Source: DATGMB01 sp035293845 (lineage in GTDB: Bacteria; Acidobacteriota; Terriglobia; Bryobacterales; Bryobacteraceae). From it: DNA of 10,080 nt. Below, one piece after another: positions 1 to 6,233 of the stretch (position 1 is the first letter of the stretch; the number at the start of each line of letters is the position of its first letter). Position numbers and translations under genes: made by a program. The stretch covers positions 1 through 10,080 of the forward strand of contig DATGMB010000271.1 in the NCBI GenBank assembly GCA_035293845.1, read 5' to 3'. The notes under the pieces are model-generated. The model saw only the letters and a list, made by a program, of their open reading frames with translations. It was not told the DNA's origin and made no database searches.

Positions 1-174
1 TCCCTGGGCGACGTCCACAGCATGATGCTCTATCCGGTGATGAGCTCCCACCGCGACGTCGCGCCCAAGCACCGCGAGCGCATGGGCATCCGCGATAACC
101 TCGTGCGGCTGTCGGTAGGGATCGAGGCCGCCGAGGACATCGTCGCCGATCTCGACCAGGCGCTCGGAGCCTAG
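1..174 (+). CDS. C-terminal end of a Cys/Met-metabolism PLP-dependent enzyme (cystathionine gamma-synthase/lyase family), partial
   Basis: The frame is open from the first base and ends at TAG 172-174, giving the last 57 residues. They carry the C-terminal signature of the cystathionine gamma-synthase / cystathionine lyase / methionine gamma-lyase / O-acylhomoserine sulfhydrylase family. SLGDVHSMMLYPVMSSH corresponds to the 'SLGG.ES...P..MSH' loop, and DNLVRLSVGIE followed by an acidic DIVADLDQAL helix is the usual family ending. These enzymes are cytoplasmic homotetramers that use PLP for beta/gamma elimination or replacement on sulfur amino acids. The PLP lysine lies outside the window, so substrate and reaction cannot be chosen. 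The canonical 'SLGGVESL' loop reads SLGDVHSM here, which may point to a less typical subgroup. The gene converges on the toxin remnant, whose stop begins 1 nt later. Confidence 0.88.
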   Translation, partial: SLGDVHSMMLYPVMSSHRDVAPKHRERMGIRDNLVRLSVGIEAAEDIVADLDQALGA

Positions 175-175
175 C

Positions 176-271
176 TCAGCGCCGCCGCGCGCCGTGCTCG
201 ACCGCAATGATCCAAATGTCGGCCCGGCGCAGACGATAAACAATCAGGTAGCGGCCAACTCCCAATTCACG
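176..271 (-). pseudogene. C-terminal remnant of a ParE/RelE-type toxin
   Basis: On the minus strand the last 31 codons before the TGA at 178-176 read RELGVGRYLIVYR, then a polar stretch, then IIAVEHGARRR. This matches the C-terminal strand-and-tail pattern of ParE/RelE-superfamily toxins ('RELG.GPYLIVYRV.....IL.VLHGAR'), which inhibit gyrase (ParE) or cleave ribosome-bound mRNA (RelE). Full toxins are about 90-105 residues. Upstream of the first R codon the frame stays open but becomes Gly/Ala/Arg-rich low-complexity sequence from a C-rich repeat, and no toxin N-terminus or antitoxin is found. I therefore read it as a truncated remnant, not a functional 100-residue protein. It lies downstream of, and in the same orientation as, the VapBC-like pair. 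The assignment rests on a short motif. Confidence 0.6.
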
Positions 272-277
272 GCCGCC

Positions 278-527
278 GCCCCAATTCCCCCGGCGCCTGC
301 TCGCCCCGCACCGCCACTGCAATCCCGCTCCGCTCTGCGGCGCCACCCGATCCGACCCGCGAAGCCACCCGCACCGCTCCGTGCCGCGGCGGCCGGCGGA
401 CCGCTGGGCAGCCCCAATTCCTCCGGCGCCGGCCCGCCCCCGCACCGCCACGGCCATCCCCGCTCCGCGCTGCGCCATCCGCTCCGCACCGCGATGCCAC
501 CCGCCCCGATCCCCCGCGCGGCGGCCC
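278..527. repeat. Two imperfect direct copies of a C-rich unit, offset 133 bp
   Basis: Copy A starts at 278 and copy B at 411, both with GCCCCAATTC. The copies align with scattered substitutions and 1-2 base indels for about 115 bp, up to a shared GCGGCGGCC-type end near 393 (A) and 526 (B). Shared landmarks are the CCCCGCACCGCCAC block, the CCGCTCCG block and the GCCACCCGC block. The indels are not multiples of three, and translations in all frames are low-complexity Pro/Ala/Arg or Gly/Ala/Arg, so this is non-coding or decayed sequence. The plus strand is strongly C-rich, unlike the flanking genes. The stretch between the toxin remnant and the PIN toxin (272-550) holds nothing else I can identify. 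Confidence 0.75.
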
Positions 528-550
528 CATCCTCCTCCACGCCGCCGCCC

Positions 551-1003
551 TTACGCCGGGTTCGGCGGCGTGAGCACCCGCAGATCGGTCAACGGCTCGA
601 AATCCGCGGCGTTGAACGTATAGATGTACCGCACATCGTTGGCCAGCATCGTGGCCGCAAGCAGCAGGTCGAAAACGCGCGCCCGCGCCACCGGGTGATC
701 CTTCAACAGCGCGAGCCACCGCGTGTGGACATCCGGCGGCGTGGGCAGAACCTTGATGCCCGGCAGCCTGGTGATCGCTCGCAACGCCTCGAGCGCTTCG
801 GGTGGAGTGTGGGGCAGCGACACCCGCTTCGCATTCGTCACGATCGAGAAGAATTCGGCCAGCACCTGCGCAGTGACACACAGGCGGGCCGTGGGTTCGG
901 TGGCGGATTCCAAAAGCGCCCTGGCTGCCCGGTGGTGCGCCGAGTCCGTGAACAGCGCGAACACCAGGATGTTCGTGTCGAGAACCGCGGATTCATCGGA
1001 CAT
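551..1003 (-). CDS. vapC: PIN-domain ribonuclease toxin, VapC-like
   Basis: This 150-residue protein is probably the toxin of a VapBC pair, an Mg2+-dependent ribonuclease of the PIN fold that cuts tRNA or rRNA when released from its antitoxin. The four acidic PIN active-site positions are all visible: D9 in VLDTNILV, E50 in VLAEFF, D112 in FDLLLAATML, and D134 in FNAADF, preceded by the conserved polar N131. The length is typical of the family (about 125-150). The ATG lies inside the 3' end of the antitoxin frame, an 11-nt overlap that implies translational coupling. A GAGGA sits upstream at 1019-1015. The stop is TAA 553-551. The catalytic set looks intact, so the toxin is probably active. 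The target RNA cannot be deduced. Confidence 0.9.
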   Translation of the reverse strand: MSDESAVLDTNILVFALFTDSAHHRAARALLESATEPTARLCVTAQVLAEFFSIVTNAKRVSLPHTPPEALEALRAITRLPGIKVLPTPPDVHTRWLALLKDHPVARARVFDLLLAATMLANDVRYIYTFNAADFEPLTDLRVLTPPNPA

Positions 1004-1202
1004 CGTCGTAGATGTCCTCGCGCCGCAGATCGCTCAGCGGCCTGCCCGGCCAGTTCGGCAATCCGCTCTCGGGGCGGGCAACGCGGCCGGCTGTCTGAGC
1101 CAACACCCGGTGCACGAACGCATCCAGCGCCAGCCCTTCCAGTTCTGCGGAGGCCTCGAGTTTCGCGGCCTCCTCCGGCGTGAGTTCGACGGTCAGCCTC
1201 AT
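993..1202 (-). CDS. VapB-like antitoxin, ribbon-helix-helix type
   Basis: This 69-residue protein sits directly upstream of the PIN toxin with an overlapping stop (TGA 995-993), the classic antitoxin-first order. The N-terminus RLTVELTPEEAAKLEASAELEG resembles a ribbon-helix-helix DNA-binding domain, with a short strand then two helices through about residue 37 (FVHRVLAQ). The C-terminal third (residues 40-69) is Pro-rich then acidic (RREDIYDD), as expected for a flexible segment that occupies the toxin's active site. By family analogy it neutralises the toxin and may repress its own promoter. A good GGAGGG (1213-1208) stands 5 nt before the ATG, and a TAGAAT box lies just upstream. The family label comes from size, fold pattern and context, as antitoxin sequences diverge quickly. 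Confidence 0.82.
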   Translation of the reverse strand: MRLTVELTPEEAAKLEASAELEGLALDAFVHRVLAQTAGRVARPESGLPNWPGRPLSDLRREDIYDDVR

Positions 1203-1207
1203 CTCCG

Positions 1208-1226
1208 CCCTCCAGCCACTATTCTA
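1208..1226 (-). promoter_or_regulatory. Possible -10 box and ribosome binding site of the antitoxin-toxin pair
   Basis: In the 25-bp gap after the M14 peptidase stop, the minus strand reads TAGAAT (1226-1221, 5/6 to TATAAT) and then GGAGGG (1213-1208) ahead of the antitoxin ATG at 1202. Transcription from such a -10 would start almost at the ribosome binding site. No convincing -35 is seen at normal spacing; TTCAAC, 19 bp upstream, is the nearest. AATAG is duplicated in tandem around the -10. The pair may have its own promoter here or be read through from the peptidase. Confidence 0.35.
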
Positions 1227-1227
1227 T

Positions 1228-3600
1228 TCACTGCCGCGCCAGCGCGTTGAACAACAGCTTGAACGTCAGGTAACTTTGCGCGCGATACTGCGGCCGCATA
1301 CCGAACAGCACCACATGTCCCGATCCCATCGGCGCATCGATCAGCGCCGCCTTGCCGGCAATCACCTTCTCGCCGACCAGCCAGCCCGAAGCCAGCAGCC
1401 CCGAATCCGGGTATCGAGCCACAACCGGCAGTGCCGTATCCCACGCCGGGCTTTGTTCGTTCCAGATCGCGATTTCCGCCGGCACGCCATACGCCAGCGG
1501 ACTGTGTGTGTCGATGCGCGCGTTCAGCAGCGAGCCGGGAACGTACAATTCCGTCGACCCGGAAGTGGGCCGCTCGATTTCCGTATCCCCTCCACCGCGG
1601 CCGCCGCGCGAAGGCGTCACCGTCTTGGCCGCCACGCCGAGCCGCGAGATCGCGTACTCGCTGGCATTATTGAGGAATACCAGCGTGCCGCCAGCATTGG
1701 CGAACTCCTTCAGCAGCGCCGCGCTCGCCGCGCCGATGCCGCCGCGGTATTCCTCCGGATAGTTGCGCTGCCCGTTTTCGATGCTCGCCGCGGGCTGGTC
1801 CGCGAACACGATCACATCGAATTTGTCCCGCAGATGGCCAGCCTGGATGTCCTTGTTGTGCACCGTCGTGTAAGCGAACCCGAAATTCTCGAGCAGCCAC
1901 CGCGTCCAGCCTTCGTCCATATTGGCCGTATAGGGCTGGTAGAGCGCGATGCGCGGCCGCTGGATCTCTCGCCATCCCGGCCGTGCGGCCAGCGAAAAAT
2001 CCCCCGATGCCGCGTCGCGCCACACCGGCTTTCCATTCGCCCACGCCCGGTTTACGGCCATCCAGGTATCCGTGTCCGCCGCCTTCAGCAGCGGTCCCGC
2101 AGCCGGCTCGGGCGCCTTCCACTCGCCGCTGGCTGTTACCGGCTGCTCCACTGCCTTCACGTCCACGCCCATGAGCAGAGGCAGCGTCTCCGCCGTCGTA
2201 TCGTACGGCCGCTTCGGCGGGCCGCCCGGATACAACAGGTCGTTCGGATAGTTCTGCCGCTCCAGTAGCGCTTTGGCCCATCCGCTGTACGGCTGGTGCA
2301 TGGAAATCACGGCGCTGCCGTCCGCCCCGCGACCGACTTCCACCTGCCCGAACCGCAGCGTCTCGATCAGCTTCCGCGTCGCCCCCGGGTCGCGCTGCTC
2401 CGCAGAAATCACGAACGCCGCCGGCTCCGTCCGCGCCACCTGCCGCTGCCCGACCCGATAAAAATTCCGCAGCAGTTCCGTCCGGTGCAGCGCGGCATTG
2501 TACAGACACGAATCCCAGGCGATCTCCTGGTAATCGATAATGTCCCGTAGCCGCCACGTCCCGCCCATCCACGGCTCCAAATAATTCCAGGATCTCTCGC
2601 GCGGGTTATACCCCAATGCCGTCTGCGCGATCTGGTCGGGAGTTAAAGTAACGGGCGAGGCGATCCGCGCGCTGGCCGATTCCGTCAGGATGCGCAGCCC
2701 CGCGTGAAACGCCTGGTAATGCCGCGAAGGCGTCCAGAAATCGTAAACCCCGTGTATCGCGATCCCCGTCTTGCCGGCCGCCGTCAGGTCCGCCGCCATG
2801 GCCGTCCCGATCATGTTCATCTCCTGCATGAGGATCGGGTCGATATTCGGCTCCGTCGGATCGAGCCACGGCGGAACGAACAGCCGCGCCGCGTTCCCGC
2901 CCATCTGGTGCACGTCATACACGATCTCCGGATGCCACACATTGTGCAGCTTGGAAATCGTCAACCGCGTTTCCGGCTGCGAAAAGATGTACCAGTCGCG
3001 GTTGTTATCGTGCCCGACGTACTTGTGATACAGCCACGGCGGGTTCGATCCCTCGTACGGCGTGCCCAGCGTCTGCCGGTACCACTTCGTCACGATATCC
3101 ACGCCGTCCGGGTTGAGCGACGGCACCAGGATCAGGATCACATCCTTGAAGATCGCCCGGTTGTGCGGCGTGTCCTCGGTGAGCAGCTTATAAGCGAATT
3201 CGACCGCGGTATGCGTGGACGCGATCTCGGTCGCGTGAATCGAGCAGGTCAGCAGCACCACCGTCTTGCCCTGCGGAATCAGCCGCTCGGCCTCCGCAGG
3301 CGAAGTCTTGCGAGGATCCGCCAGTTGCTGCTGAATCTTCATGTAACGGTCGAGGTGCCGGAGCGTATCGGGATCGGCGATCGTGGCCGCGAGGAACGGC
3401 CGCCCGTCCGCCGTCTTGCCCAGTTCTTCGACCTTGATGCGGTCGCTCGATTTCGCCAGCGCATTAAAATACCCGACCACCTTCTCCCAGTCGAGAACCG
3501 TCTTATCGGCGCCGATTTCGTGGCCGAACCAGGATTTCGGATCGGGCGGCGCGGCAACCGCCGAAAGCGCCGCGAGCAGCAGGATCAGGGCACGAGTCAT
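1228..3600 (-). CDS. Secreted M14-family zinc carboxypeptidase
   Basis: From ATG 3600 the product is 790 residues: signal peptide (MTR, hydrophobic ALILLLAALSAVAA, likely cleavage before PPDP), then an M14 peptidase domain over roughly residues 35-340. Visible catalytic elements are the zinc ligands H122 and E125 in SIHATEIAS, the substrate-binding NNRDW motif at 199-203, the third zinc ligand H231 in YDVHQMG, and a probable catalytic E307 in ILTES. M14 enzymes remove C-terminal residues from peptides or trim cell-wall peptides; substrate cannot be read here. The C-terminal 240 residues (from RIALYQPY) have alternating strands and a FDVIVFAD segment resembling a class I glutamine-amidotransferase-like fold, as often attached to large bacterial M14 enzymes, but no catalytic Cys-His pair is evident. 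Alternative ATGs lie at 3609 and 3627; the last follows GGAG overlapping the aminotransferase stop. I chose 3600 because it gives a compact signal peptide. Likely co-transcribed with the upstream aminotransferase gene. Confidence 0.9.
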   Translation of the reverse strand: MTRALILLLAALSAVAAPPDPKSWFGHEIGADKTVLDWEKVVGYFNALAKSSDRIKVEELGKTADGRPFLAATIADPDTLRHLDRYMKIQQQLADPRKTSPAEAERLIPQGKTVVLLTCSIHATEIASTHTAVEFAYKLLTEDTPHNRAIFKDVILILVPSLNPDGVDIVTKWYRQTLGTPYEGSNPPWLYHKYVGHDNNRDWYIFSQPETRLTISKLHNVWHPEIVYDVHQMGGNAARLFVPPWLDPTEPNIDPILMQEMNMIGTAMAADLTAAGKTGIAIHGVYDFWTPSRHYQAFHAGLRILTESASARIASPVTLTPDQIAQTALGYNPRERSWNYLEPWMGGTWRLRDIIDYQEIAWDSCLYNAALHRTELLRNFYRVGQRQVARTEPAAFVISAEQRDPGATRKLIETLRFGQVEVGRGADGSAVISMHQPYSGWAKALLERQNYPNDLLYPGGPPKRPYDTTAETLPLLMGVDVKAVEQPVTASGEWKAPEPAAGPLLKAADTDTWMAVNRAWANGKPVWRDAASGDFSLAARPGWREIQRPRIALYQPYTANMDEGWTRWLLENFGFAYTTVHNKDIQAGHLRDKFDVIVFADQPAASIENGQRNYPEEYRGGIGAASAALLKEFANAGGTLVFLNNASEYAISRLGVAAKTVTPSRGGRGGGDTEIERPTSGSTELYVPGSLLNARIDTHSPLAYGVPAEIAIWNEQSPAWDTALPVVARYPDSGLLASGWLVGEKVIAGKAALIDAPMGSGHVVLFGMRPQYRAQSYLTFKLLFNALARQ

Positions 3601-3607
3601 GGGGCAC

Positions 3608-3613
3608 ATTGTA
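3608..3613 (-). promoter_or_regulatory. TACAAT -10-like box immediately upstream of the M14 peptidase start
   Basis: The minus strand reads GGGGTACAATGTGCCCC then ATG at 3600. TACAAT matches the sigma-70 -10 at 5/6 and lies 7 nt from that start, so transcription from it would give a nearly leaderless mRNA. A TTGCCA (3639-3634) is the best -35, but its 20-bp spacer is long. The box falls between alternative start codons 3609 and 3627, so use of this promoter would exclude the 3627 start. Confidence 0.35.
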
Positions 3614-3630
3614 CCCCGATCCCCCATCTC

Positions 3631-4788
3631 CTATGGCAATGCCGCCAGGAACGTGTCAATCTCCTGCGGACTGATGTAGAAATGCGGCGATGTGCGCACC
3701 CAACCTGCCCGCGCGGCCGCAGAAATCCCGTTTTCCCGCAGCCGCCTGACGATCTCTTCCGCCGGGATGCCCGGCTTGCGGAAACTGACGATCCCCGCTC
3801 CGGTTTCCGCCGTACGGCAGCCCAGCGTTTCATACCCGCGCGCCACGACTCCGGCCGCGATCCGGTCGCCGAGATTTTGGACAACCGGAGCGATTTCTCC
3901 CGGCCCCACTTCCAGTAAAAATTCAATTGCTGCCCGTAATCCAAAGCAACCAATTGTGTTAAGGGTTCCCGGCTCATACCGGCCAGCATCCGGACGCAGC
4001 GCCATATCCCGGCTCGCGTAATCGTTGTATCCGGCCACGTTCGTCCACCCGAACTCCACCGGCTCCACGCGGTCCTGCAACTCCCGGCTGATGTAAAGGA
4101 TGGCGCAGCCCTCCGGACCCAGCATCCACTTGTGGCCATCGGCCGCCAGCACGTCGATGCCGCACGCCCGCACGTCGATCGGGAAGGCTCCCATTCCCTG
4201 GATCGCATCCACCATATAAATGCATCGGTTACGCCGGCAAATCTCACCGATCGCTCGAAGCGGAGCGCGATACCCGCTGAGGAACTGCACGAAGCTGATC
4301 GAAAGCAGCCGAGCCCCGCGGCAAGCCTCGTCGATCCGCTCCAGCGAATCCTCGACCGAGAGCCACGTCACCGCGATCCCCTTGGCTTCGAGCCGTTTCC
4401 ACGGGTAAAAATTGGCGGGGAACTCCTCCCGGAAGGCCACGATCCGGTCGCCCGGCTTCCAGTCGAGGCCCATCGCCACCGTGGCGATCCCCTCGGAGGT
4501 ATTCTTCATCAGGGCGATCTCGGCAGCGTCCGCATGAATCAGCCGCGCGGCGGCGCGGCGCAGCCCGTCGTAGGCGTCCAGCCATTCGTCGTAATGGAGG
4601 CTGCCGAAACGCATGCAGTCCTCGGCCAGCCGCTGCATCGCTTCGGCCGCCGGACGGCATAACGGCGCCACGGCGGCGTGATTCAGGTAAATCAGGTTCC
4701 GGCGCACCGGGAATTGTTCGCGGTAGCGCTCCCAAAGCGGTTCGGCCGCGGTCGACTTAACAGAATTAACGGTGATTTCGCTGCCCAT
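3631..4788 (-). CDS. Class V PLP-dependent aminotransferase (isopenicillin-N epimerase / selenocysteine-lyase-like)
   Basis: This 385-residue cytoplasmic fold-type I PLP enzyme has all the cofactor elements: YLNHAAVAP at 34-42, the phosphate-binding NTSEG at 96-100, D194 in VDAIQG (pyridine nitrogen), H219 and Schiff-base K220 in DGHKWMLGPEG, and GTLN at 274-277. The C-terminus has the VRTSPHFYISPQEID pattern typical of the epimerase-like and kynureninase-like branch. The catalytic cysteine loop of SufS/IscS cysteine desulfurases is absent, which argues against that function. The substrate is unknown. The only sensible start is ATG 4788: in frame there is a TAG twelve codons upstream and no nearby GTG or TTG downstream, although the AAAAGGA ribosome site directly abuts the ATG. 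The stop (TAG 3633-3631) lies 30 bp from the peptidase ATG 3600, suggesting one transcript. Confidence 0.92.
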   Translation of the reverse strand: MGSEITVNSVKSTAAEPLWERYREQFPVRRNLIYLNHAAVAPLCRPAAEAMQRLAEDCMRFGSLHYDEWLDAYDGLRRAAARLIHADAAEIALMKNTSEGIATVAMGLDWKPGDRIVAFREEFPANFYPWKRLEAKGIAVTWLSVEDSLERIDEACRGARLLSISFVQFLSGYRAPLRAIGEICRRNRCIYMVDAIQGMGAFPIDVRACGIDVLAADGHKWMLGPEGCAILYISRELQDRVEPVEFGWTNVAGYNDYASRDMALRPDAGRYEPGTLNTIGCFGLRAAIEFLLEVGPGEIAPVVQNLGDRIAAGVVARGYETLGCRTAETGAGIVSFRKPGIPAEEIVRRLRENGISAAARAGWVRTSPHFYISPQEIDTFLAALP

Positions 4789-4795
4789 TCCTTTT
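4789..4795 (-). promoter_or_regulatory. Ribosome binding site abutting the aminotransferase start codon
   Basis: The minus strand reads AAAAGGA directly followed by ATG (4788), leaving no spacer between the purine core and the start codon. Normal spacing is 5-10 nt. No alternative in-frame start offers a better arrangement, so initiation is probably weak or uses another mode. The A-run is the opposite strand of the TTTT that precedes the M48 TACAAT box. Confidence 0.5.
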
Positions 4796-4820
4796 ACAAT
4801 ACGGGAAAGAAGCCAAAGGA
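4795..4820 (+). promoter_or_regulatory. -10 box and ribosome binding site of the M48 protease gene
   Basis: In the 41-bp divergent gap the plus strand carries TACAAT at 4795-4800, 5/6 to the sigma-70 -10, and AAGGA at 4816-4820, 9 nt before ATG 4830. The likely leader is about 20-25 nt. No clear -35 is seen; the upstream 17-18 bp runs into the aminotransferase coding sequence. Confidence 0.45.
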
Positions 4821-4829
4821 TCTATCGCC

Positions 4830-5723
4830 ATGCGACTCCTCTCCGCGGTCATCCTGACGGGTTTCCTGGCCATCGCGCCCGGCTATGCTTCCGACCGGAA
4901 GGATGACCCCGGCCAGATCGGCAACCGCGACGTCGGCCGGTGCCTGAACTTCTACTCCATCGAGAAGGAGATCGCCCTCGGCAAGCAGTTGTCCGAGGAG
5001 GTGGCGCGCCAGGGCAAACTGCACCAGGACCCGGTCGTCGGCGAGTTCGTCAACCGCCTGGGTCAGAATCTGGTGCGCAACTCGGACGCCAGGGTGCCCT
5101 TCACCTTCCAGGTGCTGGACGACGATTCGCCCAACGCCTTCGCTCTCCCGGGCGGCTTCGTGTTCGTGAACACCGGGCTGATCAAGCTGGCCTCGGAAGA
5201 GGACGAACTGGCCGGCGCGATGTCGCATGAGATCGCCCATGTCGCCGCGCGTCACCTGACCTGCCGGGCGTCGCAGGAACAGCTCGTGCGCACCGCCGGC
5301 GGCATCGGCGCCGTGCTGCTGGGCGGCGGATGGGCCGGACTCGCGGGGCGCGAAGCGGTGGCCGCGGCCGTCCCGATGGCGTTCCTCAAGTTCAGCCGCT
5401 CCGATGAGACCGAGGCCGATTACCTCGGCACCCAGTACCTGTACGCCGCCGGCTACGATCCCACGGGCGCGGTCAGCATCTTCGAAAAACTGCTGGCCCT
5501 CCGCCGCACCCAGCCGAATCTCGCCGCGCGCGTGCTCTCGACCCATCCCATGGACGGCGACCGCATTGACCGCACAGAAAAGGAGATCCAGCGGATTCTG
5601 CCGGCGCGGGCGCAATACGTGGTGAACACCTCCGAATACATGGAAATGCGCGAGCGGGTCCTCGGTGACGGACAGAAGCCGGCGGCCACCCGCCCCACCC
5701 TGCGCAGCGCGAGACCAAACTAA
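4830..5723 (+). CDS. Secreted M48-family zinc metalloprotease (BepA/LoiP-like catalytic domain)
   Basis: The 297-residue product begins with a signal peptide (MRLLSAVILTGFLAIAPGYAS, likely cut after residue 20 or 21, no lipobox). The M48 core follows: the N-terminal helix EIALGKQLSEEV, the substrate-cleft motif PNAFALPGGFVFVNTGL at 101-117, the zinc site H133-E134-x-x-H137 in MSHEIAHVAARH, and the third ligand E195 in DETEADYLG. H239 in STHP is the conserved late histidine. Periplasmic family members degrade or help fold outer-membrane proteins. This one lacks the TPR extension of BepA and ends in a short polar tail, so it resembles the small LoiP/YcaL type. The start is fixed by the AAGGA site and the signal peptide. 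It is divergent from the aminotransferase, and the DUF5658-like gene follows 73 bp downstream. Confidence 0.93.
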   Translation: MRLLSAVILTGFLAIAPGYASDRKDDPGQIGNRDVGRCLNFYSIEKEIALGKQLSEEVARQGKLHQDPVVGEFVNRLGQNLVRNSDARVPFTFQVLDDDSPNAFALPGGFVFVNTGLIKLASEEDELAGAMSHEIAHVAARHLTCRASQEQLVRTAGGIGAVLLGGGWAGLAGREAVAAAVPMAFLKFSRSDETEADYLGTQYLYAAGYDPTGAVSIFEKLLALRRTQPNLAARVLSTHPMDGDRIDRTEKEIQRILPARAQYVVNTSEYMEMRERVLGDGQKPAATRPTLRSARPN

Positions 5724-5749
5724 CCCGCCCGCACCGGACTAACCAAAGA

Positions 5750-5755
5750 TATGAT
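5750..5755 (+). promoter_or_regulatory. Possible -10 box before the DUF5658-like gene
   Basis: TATGAT (5/6 to TATAAT) lies 41 nt before ATG 5797 in the 73-bp gap after the M48 gene. No -35-like hexamer is seen at 16-18 bp upstream. An 11-codon frame beginning ATGATGGCG at 5751 and ending TGA at 5786 overlaps the leader, but I see no reason to call it a gene. Confidence 0.3.
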
Positions 5756-5796
5756 GGCGTGCCCGCCCGTTCCCTTGCGACACTGAAGCCGACGAC

Positions 5797-6117
5797 ATGT
5801 TCGCCTCGCGACTGCGAAAAGATTTTCCGGCGCCCTCTTTATCGGTCTTCGTGGCGCTCCAGGTCCTCGATATTCTCACCACCCTGATCGGCTTGCAGTT
5901 GGGCGCGCAGGAAGGCAGCTTCTTCGTGGCGCGGCTCATGCAGATCGGACCGGTGACCGCGCTGCTCCTCTCCAAGCTGTTCGCCGCATTTCTGGCGGCC
6001 ACGGCGCTCAAGCTGCATCGCCCGCGCATCGTGGTGTTCCTGAATTACTGGTTCGCCGCCGTGGTCACGTGGAACCTGGGAATCATCCTCATGACCGTCA
6101 TCCGGGCACGCGGATAG
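5797..6117 (+). CDS. Small three-helix membrane protein, DUF5658-like
   Basis: This 106-residue protein has three hydrophobic segments at about residues 14-36, 51-72 and 79-102, with basic residues at the N-terminus (RLRK), in the middle (KLHRPR) and at the end (RAR). The pattern LDILTTLIGLQLGAQEGSFF, then GPVTALLLSK and a final WN in the third helix, fits the DUF5658 family as I remember it (LD..TT..GL..G..E.N ... K ... N). The family's usual Asn after the Glu is replaced here by Gly-Ser. Function is unknown. The ribosome binding site is weak (GAAG). The ATG is supported by the charged N-terminus before helix 1. It may be co-transcribed with the M48 gene, but the 73-bp gap and TATGAT box allow its own promoter. 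Confidence 0.75.
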   Translation: MFASRLRKDFPAPSLSVFVALQVLDILTTLIGLQLGAQEGSFFVARLMQIGPVTALLLSKLFAAFLAATALKLHRPRIVVFLNYWFAAVVTWNLGIILMTVIRARG

Positions 6118-6185
6118 CGAGGCCGGTGCGATCGACAGGAGGCCATCTGCGCCGACGCCTGCGCCGCCGGCCGTCATCCCCAATC

Positions 6186-6213
6186 TCGCCAAGGGCTTCC
6201 ACTCCGCTATCAT
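6186..6213 (+). promoter_or_regulatory. Possible promoter of the 2-oxoglutarate dehydrogenase gene
   Basis: TCGCCA (6186-6191, 4/6 to TTGACA) and TATCAT (6208-6213, 5/6 to TATAAT) are separated by 16 bp. The -10 ends 20 nt before the chosen ATG 6234, predicting a leader of about 14 nt. The rest of the 116-bp gap after the DUF5658-like gene (6118-6233) shows no terminator hairpin or other recognisable element. Confidence 0.4.
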
Positions 6214-6233
6214 AGAAATTGAAGACGCCCTCC

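Noticed and set aside
244..540. A 98-codon minus-strand frame through the C-rich repeat
   Set aside because: It is repeat translation only (Gly/Ala/Arg-rich), with frame-breaking indels between copies and no supporting ribosome site.
194..1183. A 329-codon plus-strand frame across the repeat and toxin-antitoxin region
   Set aside because: Pro/Arg/Ala-rich translation with no domain; its second half is antisense to the well-supported PIN toxin and antitoxin genes.
2704..3918. A 404-codon plus-strand frame opposite the M14 peptidase and aminotransferase
   Set aside because: Arg/Pro/His-rich shadow translation crossing two real genes, with no motif or credible start signal.
3631..4788. Cysteine desulfurase (SufS/IscS) identity for the aminotransferase
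   Set aside because: The catalytic cysteine loop is absent near the C-terminus, where VRTSPHFYIS is found instead.
4794..5615. A 273-codon open frame antisense to the M48 protease
   Set aside because: Same register effect as for the dehydrogenase; the sense strand has the HEXXH site and signal peptide, and the antisense product has no recognisable features.
5751..5786. An 11-codon upstream frame in the leader of the DUF5658-like gene
   Set aside because: No ribosome binding site, and its ATG overlaps the proposed -10 box, so it would not be transcribed from that promoter.
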